From: Aplectana chamaeleonis
Taxonomy: Eukaryota; Nematoda; Chromadorea; Rhabditida; Cosmocercidae
Direction of reading: 5' to 3'
Assembly: GCA_029168955.1 (NCBI GenBank)
Contig: JAPDOI010000153.1
Location: 426,001 to 490,000, forward strand
Length of the DNA: 64,000 nucleotides
The notes beneath the pieces were generated by a model. That model worked only from the letters and a program-made list of their open reading frames with translations. It was not told where the DNA came from and made no database searches. Position numbers and translations under genes: made by a program. The first letter of the stretch is position 1, and every line of letters starts with the position of its first letter. Positions 1 through 12,000 of this stretch are shown piece by piece.

Positions 1-3000
1 TTAATAAATCTATTGAGATTGAGCAACATCGCCCCAACTGTCCAAATGTCGACAATGCGTGTCCATTCACCGTACTTGGATGTGATCATGTTGGTAAGAA
101 CACAATCTTCATAGTGGCTAAAAGTAGAGTCGCCTTCAGAGTGATTTGCCGGACTGAAGATGGCAGAACTACGCTCTGCGGTCGCATCGCGGCAACCGCT
201 GACCAACAACTGGTCGCGTTTCGCCCTGTCGAATGCAATATAAAATCCTCTTAAGCCAAATCATGGTGTCGGCAGAAAAAAATCAGACTCCTAGTCACGA
301 ATTTGCATGTACTGCGCATTCCGTGGGGGATGGCGAAGCTGCAGACCATCAGCAACTAGCGTATGTGGCACTCTTAGACTTATCTGCTACAAAGAGATGC
401 AGAAGACCTTACGGCGGAACCCCTCTTCTTATAATAACCGCACTAGTGGTCTGCAGATCTGTCACCCTCCACAGAGAGCACTATACAGTCGATATCGTAG
501 AGTCAGGCCACTTCAGGGTGGGCCGTAAACAGGCTGCAGCGCGTTCGCGTCGCGGTAACCAATGAATGAATAGCTAGCGCAAATCTAGGGAAGTTCCGCG
601 AGGCTATAGCTTTGTTGGCTGCAATCACGTACCCCACCAACCTCCAACTTTAGGCAGGTAGACCCTGACACAGACGGCATGGGCTACGCGGTCGAGCATC
701 ACCCGATGCGTGCGGTCGCGCCGCGTGCTCGATTCTCCTAGATAGCCCGCGATATGATGAACATCTCATCTCGAATGCATTCTGCGGCTATCCCTAGTAT
801 TCTTCGACATCTGATTTTCATCCTTACGCAGGCTATCTAGCAGAAAAGAGCACGCGGCGCGACCGCAAGCAACCAATGAGGCTTGATTGGGTAGCCCACT
901 ACGGCGGTGTGAGCGTTAAGGAGGAAGAATAGTGAAGTGAAGTAAGGGGAGGAATAGCAAAGTTATGAAAAACAGCTATCCGCAAAATAATTGAAGTCGG
1001 TCCGAAAGAGACTGTTCGCTCAGGTGGTCGGTGTGCGTGTCAAGCGGTCGTCGCGAAGGCATTTTTTGAACTTGTGGATCGACGAGCAGAAATTTTAGAC
1101 GAATAGTGAGTGGTATCCCAGTCAGGTGCGTACAACCGTAAAAAATTTCGTTCGATAAATGCCTTCACGACCGTCCCACGACACGCACACCCATCGCGTA
1201 GGTGGACAATCCCTTTCGAACAGATCGTAACAAGGTCGGAGATTCGTGCAAATCGTTTCTTGACTCTAAAGGTAGACTTCGGGTGTAGAGAATGTATTTG
1301 GAATACCCATGAAATTCTGTGTCGAATAATGTGTCCAGGGAAAATATGTTCCCGTTCTTACAGCCCATTCCAACTAACGAAATTCTTTTTTTTACTCAAA
1401 GCTGTCGGTTTTTCGCTCATAATTTTTTTTACATTTGGGGACGAACCTTTCATTAAAGGTCGTTCTCGAAATCTACGTGGAATTCCGCATGGAATGATAT
1501 GTTGGGTCCCTGCCATGAATTGCACCCAAAGCTAGCCAGGTAGATGGAGCTATGTCTCATAATACATTACATCGGGTGCTCTCGCTACAATGACATTTGA
1601 TGGAACCTGCTATGAGCCTGGTCCTCCTGCAATGGCGGGTGCAAGTGAAGGTAGGAACCCGACACACCCTCCAACGGAGAATTTTACAAATGTTTCGAAA
1701 ACAACCACCAAAAGTATATCTTTCAAAGTTCAAATAAGTTGCATTCAAAAAATTCGTTTTTTTTTTCAATTTAAAATTAGCCAGCGGTTTGGGGAAATAT
1801 ATATCCCAATTTAAAACACTATTTGACGGGGAATCTTATGTGTATTCCAAAACCAAATGTCACACAAGATCGTTCTCTAATAGTAAGGGTAAAAAGGTTA
1901 TGAGCGAAAAGCGGTATTGCATAAATTGAAATCAGCTGCAGAATTGTATGATGGTTCCAAAAACAACTCAAGCGATTCTCGGTTCCAAACCACCTGACAG
2001 TTAGGCTTGCTCTCCCAATCTGTAGTTCGGCTTCTGTTACTGTCCGGGCCACTGCTCTTCATTTCCGGGCTACTGTTTTTTGCTGTCCGCGCTCCTCCAG
2101 CTCGTCCGAACGGCAAAAGGAGTGGCCCGGATTATGGGAGAGCAAGCCCCACTGCCATGTGGTTACGACTCCGGTTCGGTGCGGCTCTGGGCTGAGAATC
2201 GCCCGAGAACCTTCACGAAACGTCCATCGTGAAAGCCAAGAAATTTGGGAGCGAAAACCGGTAATTTTCAAATCTCATTTTCCATAGGAAAATTAGTCCC
2301 AGCGTAACTAAAAAAAATTCTCATGACCTTAGGTGTAAAGAATTATGAATCTTGCAATAAAACTACTTCTTCGTGAATTTTTTTCTAGAAATTAATAAAT
2401 CTGAATAATAAAAAAATGCGAAAAAAAGATTAGGGAAACTTGATTTCTCAAATAACAGGTGATATAGGGAACCTCCAGCTTTTTCTCACCTGAGCACCCT
2501 AAGCAACCAGCTCGGACCTCAACGAATGGATAGTCCTCTTGCCAGGCTAAAAAACGCTTCGGGTTGGAAGACGTTCGCCGCCGCGCGACTGCGCCGCCTC
2601 CGGTCCGCTTTGCGTCGGCGTTGCCCCTCTCCCACAATCAACAATAGCATAACTAGAGGTGCAGTTTTGGGGAAAATAAAGCAGGGGAAAAAACTTGACC
2701 ATCTCCAGTTTTGCAGGCGACAAGACCACAGTCCAGAAACATCTGACCGAGGAACCCATCCGTCACTTAATGCTACTCTGTGACTCAGTCACGGATCTGA
2801 AGGTGGTGATTTTTCGGACTATGATTTTTTTAATGATCTGAGAGAGATTTTTAAGACATGTATGTATACTTGAGTAGACTATGTAAAGTCTGTCTGAATG
2901 GGAATGTCAGCCCACGCGGTCGACGTGCGTGCCTACCGGTGTTCGCGAAGGCATTTTCTAAACCTGTAAAACGATTAGCGGGTATATAAAACGCATAGCG

Positions 3001-6000
3001 AATAATATCCTAGTCAGGTGTTCACAGGTAAGCTAATACTCGTTTCAAAAACATCTCACCAACGGCTGCTCGACACGCAGACCGACCGCGTGGGCGGACA
3101 GACACATCCGGAAGGACTTTACTTGCTGCTTTGCCTATGTGATTTAGGAAATTTTCGCGATGGTTCAGAGGGCCTACCACGACGCCATACACAGTTAACG
3201 CGGCCTTGCTGGAGTGATAGCGCAATGCCGCCAGAGCTGTACGACATCGTGGTAGGCTCCCCAAACCAGTGGCAAATTTACTGAGTAAGACACTCCAAAT
3301 CTGACTGTTCCTTCCTAGAATTACCATATTGTGGAGCAGGCGGAGTTGGCTCGCATTACTGGTAATCACGATGATTTGTTACGGAAGGTGAGGCCTTTTT
3401 CTGAACGTACAGTCTACAGCAGCGAAAAAAGATGATTGTGCGGTTTCGTACATACCCTCTGATTCGGTGCTCAGTTTAATGTTTTATTACGCGCTTCTGC
3501 GGAGCGAGGGAGAGACAGCGAGAAAGTGTGGGGGAGAAGGAGACACAGCACGCGCACGCAGACGCACGCGGTAAACGTAAATAAATATCACCCCGAAACA
3601 GAGGACATTTTCACCATGCATACAATAGGTTGCGCCATAATCCACGGCGAACTTGTAATTTTCTACTGAATTTCGGACAAAAACACCGGGAACGTTGAAA
3701 ACATTATTTAATAATCTGATTTGAATTAAAGATTGGGTGGGAGGGAGGAACTCACCGATTTCAAACGTTTCCGAAGCATTTTTTCTGTAAAATTCAGAGA
3801 AAAAAATATAATTTGCTGTCGACTATAGCTGGATGCCCATCCGATCACCTTGATCGAAGCCAAGTTTCAATTTTTCTCCTAATCTCAAAGAAAGAAGCAC
3901 AGTAAATGTTGAAAACGGTAGGTCTCCCCCCCCGCCCCCACAAACAAGGTACCAGTATCTTCACTACCGATGCACGCACGAATGAATTAACCGGTTGGGT
4001 TCCGCCTGAAGCCTTCATAGGTGTGCCATCTTCATCGGGGTCTGCCACCCTAATAATCAGCAGTCTCCATTTGTTATGGTCTGCAGCCATAAATTGAACA
4101 CAGTCGCCCACTTTCTTAAAGGTTTCAAGATAAAAAACGCATCTTAGCTCTCGATTTTTGAGTAGGCATACTCACAAAGTTAAGAATAATAGGGGAAAGT
4201 ACCCAAAAACTCTCCAAAAATCAGAGAAAAAAACTGTTCGTAGAAACATCTAAAATAATTATTTCCGCCTGTTAGGTGTGTTTGGGGAGACTGAAGACAA
4301 AGCGTCGAACCTGGCGTCAGAAATGGTTTAGCGCTTCAAAATTATTTGGTAAGCGACTTTGTTCTCTGTTTATTACACTGAAAACTCTTGAAAAAATGAG
4401 ATGGTTCAATGCACATGCTTGGATGTTAGAATCTTTCGCGATATGGGGTATTCAGAAACTCGAAAACTGTTCCTCTGGTGCAACGAAAGGTGGAAAACTG
4501 TAATATGCCGTGGGCAGGGTGATCCAATGTGTCGGCTGGTCCACGGGCCGGCTTGCGATGGTTCCCGAACCCCTCCATTCCGGGTATCAAAACTCGAGGT
4601 CTGATTATATTGTGAACACTGTTTTTTTAATTGAAAAAACAATATATTGGTCTTTTTGAATATGTATTCGGCCTATCTCACGCGTAAGGGGTATTCGAAT
4701 ATTGAATCGGAAAAACTTCTTTTCAGATACTGCTCAAGAACAATTCAGAAATCCAACTATTTTTCTTTCAAATTTCAAAAAAAAAAGTTTGTTACGAGTT
4801 TTCGGTCAAATCAATTTGATAGGAAACAGTTTTCCGAATATATTCATTGACTCAAAAAGTGCTTGGGCCTAGAAATTCAAAAAATCACATATTTTGTATT
4901 TTCGTTCATTCACTCACGATTCGCGAAAGAGGTATTCAGAGAACAACTATCCAAGAATCTCAGAGCCAGATACCCAAATCATTTTTCGTCGGATTAGTTC
5001 TTAAAATGCGTCATCCGAATAAACTCATCTCTCCGAAAACAACCGTTAGTGACCAGAAATATGCTCTTATTTACACCTCTTGCTGGGAACAGATTCTGCG
5101 CCCACTTTCTCCTATGGGCCAATCACGGGCGTGGCTGGCGCATGGCGCCAAGGCTGACATGATAGGCCAATACCAAAAAAGTGGGCGGAGAATCTCAACC
5201 CAGTTGGTCTAAAGCGGTATCCAGCAATATACGAACCATTAATTGTATACATTACACAGCCTATTTTCATTCAAATCTAATTGCAGACTATAACCGCCAA
5301 CGAAATGTACGGACCACAGCTGATCTGGCGAATCGATAACGTGACACAGAAACGGAACGAGGCTAGGGTTAGTTCTGCAGACTGCAATTTTTGCCCTAGA
5401 AAAAATCTATCTCCAGAGCGGCACCCGACCCATAATTCATTCGGAACCATTCGTCTCTGGACGCCATGGATACAAGTTTATGGCCAGCGCCTGCCTCTTT
5501 GGCGACGGTGCATGTGGGTTGAATTGAGATTTATTTTTTTGGGCAACAAAACCACTAGAAATGTAAATAAATATGAAAGTTGAACTTGTCACCTAAATTG
5601 TCTAACACTGTCGTTGTCATCTGAAAAAACTGCGCTGGTTCAAAGAACCTACTGGCGTCAAAAAGGCCCGCAACCTTGCCGCGTGACGCTTTCTGAGGCG
5701 ATTCTCGGCCCCGAGCGGCCTGTCATTTGGTTCGTTTTCAAAACCTCCAAGGTGTTGCTTTGTGGACAAACTGAAGGAGCCCGAAAGGCAACAATAGTGC
5801 CCCGGACAGCAACGGAAGCCGACCCGCAAGTTTGCAATACGAGCCTGACTGTTGGGGTCGAGAATCGCCTGAGGGTGGGGCCAGTAGTTTAAATAGACCG
5901 AGTCCCTAATTATACCAAATATGGCGTTACCCATAAATCACCAACAACAACATATTCTTATTTGCACACATTTTTAGATCGCGGAAAATACTTGGCAGTC

Positions 6001-9000
6001 TACCTGACCTTGATCCGGGGAAGATTCGACTCGCTGCTCACTTGGCCGTTTGAACACACCGTCAGCATCACACTGCTCGATCAGGTAACTCGAACGGTTG
6101 ACGTCCACCCCAGGCAGTGGCATGTGGTACATATGACTGGCATGGTGATAGGGGGGGGGAGCTCAGACAGTCGGTGGGTAGTACGTCGGCACAATAGCGT
6201 TTGTACTCCGGCGCAGACGAATTAGCAGCACTCGAGCTGTAGCTACTGCTAACAGCAGGAGCTGCTGCCAAGCAGCAGGAGCTCCTGCTGCTAGTTCTGG
6301 AATACAACCCCTTTGTTTATCATGGCACGCGTGCTCTTGCCAGTACCTCTCTCCTAGTGTCTGCTGACACTCTCCTCCATTGATTTGTCTGATACGAATG
6401 AACATTGCAGCATCCTCTTGTATGACGGCGGAGGGTATATAAGGCGGCCAGTCTCGCGGAGGGGGCAGTTGGACGTTTGAGAAGAGTTTGAGAAGGTGAC
6501 CTTGTGTCACTTTCCGGACGTTAATCTTGAACGCTGAGGGGATCCTCGCCATGGCCCATCGCAAGCAGGGATGTGCGGAAAAAATATTTTTGGAAACAGA
6601 AAACAGAAAGCAGAAAATCTAGTTTGACAGAAAACAGAAAAAATCTCCAAAAATGGGCAGAAAACAGAGAACAGAAAATTTTTAAAAAATCAATAACGGG
6701 TGTTCAGCGTACACTAAACATTTCAAAACATTCAACTTTTTTTCATACATTTTCTGACTGATCTATGTTTCTTTCATTGAATTTTCAAATCCTTACAGTT
6801 GGATAGAGCAAAAAGTGTAGACGCTCAAGAAATGCAGATTATGAGTGTGATGAGATGACAAATGTTCATCGGACCTTCCTTTTCCCAGGCAAACAAGCTC
6901 GATTACTCTATTAGAAGCTCAATACATATGTATGTCTGTGCAAGGAGTCGGAGCGAGCTTTCCGTTCCTTAGTGTACATATGTTGACACTGATTGTGAGA
7001 TAACTGCTGGTTTCAACACTGTACTACTCCTCAGAGCTGAAAGTCAAGCCCGCACCGCGCGCCTGTGCTGTTAGAGTATAACTGACCTGACGCGCTGTTC
7101 GCTCCACGTTGAGAGCCTCTCGTACCGCTGTGGCAGAATTATAACCTGCCTTATAGCCTCACCATCAATTTCTCGGCGCTTAATCTTAACTGAATTTTGT
7201 GCCATCTGAGTAGCAGTGAATTAAAACACTCACTTAAAGATTTGCGCGGCACAGTTGGGGCCAACATTACCCCGCTCCACCAAAGCAGGTACGCTGGGGA
7301 TCGGGTTTGAATAGTGGGAGTTGAGTACTTAGTATTAATGACTTGTTATTGTCAGTAAAGAATCACATTGCATTTTTCCTTTCACTTGACTGCTTTGCGT
7401 TACATTCGAGAGATTCGTCAACGATAAGCCTCTGCGTAAGAATATACACTATAAGATAAAGATGAGAAACCGGCTCCATGAATCCCTATTGGATTGCGCA
7501 GCGCATTCGACATCGTATTCGCAGAAGCTTGACTCTGAGAGAATTCGCCGCTGCGGCTCCGCGATAGCGCCGCTTTGGCGCGTACAGGCACCGAAGCGGC
7601 ACTATCACGGAGCCGCGGCGACACTACCACGGAGCCGTAGCGGCGGGGACCCGACAGTGCCGCTTCGGCTCCGCGATGACGCCGCAACGGCTCCGTGAGA
7701 GTGTCTGATATGAAGTTTTCAAGAATTATAAAACAACTAGGGTGGGAGGGGGTTATTTGTGAAAAAATTCAAACCTGCGGTTGTTGCGTCCTTTGTGTGA
7801 TAAGGATAGAGCTTACCGCCGCTTTTGCGCACAAGGAAATACGGAATGTACCTCAAAATTGGGTATACTGAACCGGCGACAATTTCGTTTTACCACACAG
7901 GACAGTACTCCATCGTACTCCACGCGGGTTCGCTGCTTCGTCCTCGCGGAGCCGGCGCGGTTCTAAGGCGGAGCCGCTGCGGTACTATCGCGGCGATGTC
8001 GAGGCTCAAGACACGGCAGCAGAATCGCCTGATCACGGAGCCGCTGCGGCACTATCGCGGAACTATCACGGCACAGTCAAGGATCGCGGTACTTTCCCGG
8101 CACTGACGCCGTAAATTTTTTCACAGGAATGGGTTTCGTGCTTACTTAGTGGCTTGCAGGGCCCAACCGACTTCCTAACGAGTGCCTCCATCTCCCTACA
8201 TGAATCTGTTACCAATTGAAGAATCCCGAAGGGTTGCTTGGTTTGGTTCACCTCGGCAAGGATCGAACCCGACCGTGTGCACCGAACAGCACCGTTTCCC
8301 TCCACCACGCCACACGTGTCCTAACGGATAACTACAGTGCGGTCGGCTGCCAAGGGTAAAAAGGCGGCGGCGGGCGGCGGCAGCCGCCGTTTTTGTGCGG
8401 CGCCCAACTTAGGAACTGTTTAACGCGTTAAACGACTTACTCGGCTGATTATGTTTTTGTGGCATACTTGAAGCAGCCCTATGATTCCATCAAAGAAGTT
8501 TGGTGAAATTTCGACTTGTTTGAATTTTTTCGAAAAATTGAACTGGAAGAGTGGCGAGTCTTCAGATGCTCATAAACATTTCCAAAACAACGTTATATCG
8601 TCAGAGATAATAGTAAGTGGTGCAGAATATTCGGTATTACAAAAATAAAATATTTTCTCAAAAAACACCGAGCTGTGAAGAAAAATACTCTAGACGAAAG
8701 TTGCAATTGAGCACTGCGCTGGTTGATTGAAATTAATTTTGATCACAGACAGACCTGTGGTGGTTGAAATGTTATAATGTCGATTCAAATAATTTGTGTA
8801 CGCAACCTCGAATCTACCAAAGAATTTTCTTGTCGATCGGGCATTTTTGAAAAAAATCTGAAGTTTGGTGTTTTGTTTTCTTGATAATCCAGTGTCCATT
8901 AAAACCCCCAACAAAAGTATTAATTTATGGTGAGGAGTGCTTACTGTCAAGACAAGTATGTGACACCACTAGTGAGTTATTTGCTCATTTTCGGTGTCTG

Positions 9001-12000
9001 ATTTCCAAATTATCATTGACTCAACATTGTTCTGCGGGACGCAATTAAACTTTATGAGGCCCTCGACTGTGTAACTCCTATAAAGTAGATTTTTCGGAAG
9101 AGTTAATTATGTAAAGGCTCATGTGGGCATTAATAAAAAGTATCAGAATAGGAGAAACACGAAAACGAGAAAATTTGAATTTTTTTTTTTTGAAAAATTC
9201 GTCTTTCTTGTTTTTTTATTCTTCGGTATTCAGCACCTATTTAAAACAATTAATAGGCAGTGCAGCGATTATAACCCTGACTTCGGATGAGAGCTCATAT
9301 TTCCACGCTATGAGTTAGTTTGAGGCAGATTTATCAAAGAATGGGTGAGAAAGGTTTTCAAAAGTGCTCCGCGCTCACATTAGTGACGTTTTTATATTTG
9401 GCCGTATGTGGAATTACATGAGAAGGGCTGTTGCACTGCAGCAGGTGTTTTCCGGGTGTCAGTGAAAGTTTCTGAAATCCATGGAAGATTTTTACAGAAA
9501 ATGATTAAACTTCGGTTTTGCAAAATAATATTATATCAAAAGTTCAATATTTACACCAACGTCAAACATTCTCCGTTCAAGCTCAATCAATGCTCTTGTC
9601 ACATACGAAAGAAAAGAAGGGTTGCTATTGAACCTCACATTATGGACGAGAATCATTAGATGGTGATAAGAAAAAATAGGAGCCGAACCCAGCTCCTCAC
9701 GCTAATAATTCTTTGCCTAAGAGTATACTGATTCAAAAAGGTTTCATATCGTGATATTGAAGCGGAGAGGTTGCACATAGAATACCAATGAGCTAAGTTT
9801 CTTAATAGTCGTAGAATAGAATCTTAAACGTGGATGCGAAGAATCTCGATTTTTTCGTCGATGGAATTCGGAGCTCTGGGCCCGATCTGGGCTCACTGAT
9901 GACAGACGGGTGTCATTAAAATTAAATCGACGAAATTCGTGCTCGCCCACAAAAACGCCTAAACAATATTCAGATACATAGAAAAAGTTCTTGTGCCAAA
10001 TTTTGTGCGAAATGCCATTCTTCGAGGGTAGCTGTGAACTGAAAATGACCTAAGTTCAGACTGAAAGCGAAATTTGAAGAAACGTGAAATCGTCAATACT
10101 GACAGGATTTTTTCGCAGTAGTAAAGAGATACGAAGGTGTAGGTTATGCCAAATATCCTGACTCCTCTGAATATGCCCTGATTCGTTCCTCTGGCATCGA
10201 TATGCCGTCGCCCTGCTAATCGCTGACTTCGCACCTTCCAGTTGGACGCGTCAGGTCACCACAACGGCCCACCAACAGCACAGAATTCAACGTATCTCAT
10301 TAGAATAGCAGTAACTTCTGGAATTTACAAACTATTCATTATTTGATCGGAAAAACAAGAAAATTCGATTTTCTATTCAACTAATCGGAAAAATCTTCCG
10401 AATTCTCATTCCAATCGAATAGAAATAAGGATAGACTTTTCCATATTCTTTACTCATTCAAAAGAAGTGAGATTTCTATAGCCTTAAAAAAATACCGAAT
10501 GAATGTACGCATTCGAATAAGACACATTTAAACTTTCCTAATGAGTGAATTTTTCGAATAACGCGTTTTTATATTTTCGAATGAATGAGTGAGTTCGAGA
10601 AAACCTCAGATCTTTTGAATGAGTGAAGAAAATGGAAAAAGTCAATTTTTATTTCTACTCGATTCAAGTGAGGATTCGGAGGATTTATCCGATTAGTTGA
10701 ATAGAATTTCGAAATTTCGTGTTTTTCCGTGATGCATACGTATGAAAACCATGAACATTCTCAAAATACCAAGACTTCAGAAGTTACTTCTATTCTAATG
10801 AGATACGTTGAATCCTGTGCTGTTGGTGGGCCGTTGTGGTGACCTGACGCGTCCAACTGGAGGTGCGAAGTCAGCGATTAGCAGGGCGACGGCATATCGA
10901 TGCCAGAGGAACGAATCAGGGCATATTCAGAGGAGTCAGGATATTTGGCATAACCTACACATTCGTATCTCTATACTACTGTGAAAAAATCCTGTCAGTA
11001 TTGACGAGTTCACGTTTCTTCAAATTTCGCTTTCAGTCTGAACTTAGGTCATTTTCAGTTCACAGCTACCCTCGAAGAATGACATTTCGCACGAAATTTG
11101 GCACAAGAACTTTTTCTATGTATCTGAATTTTGTTTAGGCGTTTTTGTGGGCGAGCACGAATTTCGTCGATTTAATTTCAATGACACCCGTCTGCCATCA
11201 GTGAGCCCAGATCGGGCCCAGAGCTCCGAATTCCATCGACGAAAAAATCGAGATTCTTCGCATCCACGTTCAAGATTCTATTCTACGACCATTAAGAGAC
11301 TTAGCTCATTGGTATTCTATGTGCAACCTTTCCGCTTCAATATCGCCATATGAAACCTTTTTGAATCAGTATACTCTTAAGCAAAGGATTATTAGCGTGA
11401 GGAGCTGGGTTCGGCTCCTATTTTTTCCTGTCGCCATCTAATGATTCTCGTCCATAATGTGAGGTTCAATAGCAACCCTCCTTTTCTTTCGTATGTGACA
11501 AGAGCATTGATTGAGCTTGAACGGAGAATGTTTGACGTTGGTGTAAATATTGAACTTTTGATATAATATTATTTTGCAAAACCGAAGTTTAATCATTTTC
11601 TGTAAAAATCTTCCATGGATTTCAGAAACTATCACTGACACGTGGAAAGACACCTGCTGCAGTGCCACAGCCCCTTTCCTCATGTAAATCCACATACGGC
11701 CAAATATAAAAAAACGGCACTAATGTGAGCGCGGAGCACTTTTTGAAAAAACCTTTCTCACCCATTCTTTGATAAATCTGCCTCAAACTAACTCATAGCG
11801 TGGAAATATGAGCTCTCATCCGAGGTCAGGGTTATAATCGCTGCACTGCCCATCAATTGCTTTAAATAGGTGCTGAATACCGGAGAATAAAAAAAAAGAA
11901 AGACGAATTTTTCAAAAAAAAATTCAAATTTTCTCGTTTTTGTGTTTTTCCTATTCTGATACTTTTTATTAATGCCCACATGAACCTTTACATAATTAAC

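Noticed and set aside
1..260. Minus-strand open reading with kinase-like DIWTVGAMLLNL
   Set aside because: The plus strand of the same DNA encodes a TRAF zinc finger with a good splice donor at 94; the minus reading is its shadow and lacks other kinase motifs.
8260..8312. Functional tRNA gene
   Set aside because: B box is one base short and no complete cloverleaf or acceptor stem forms; a SINE head explains it better.
9959..11138. Mirrored 91-codon ORFs in the arms of the 4.4-kb palindrome
   Set aside because: They are the same sequence in opposite orientation with no domain; conservation reflects arm homology, not coding constraint.
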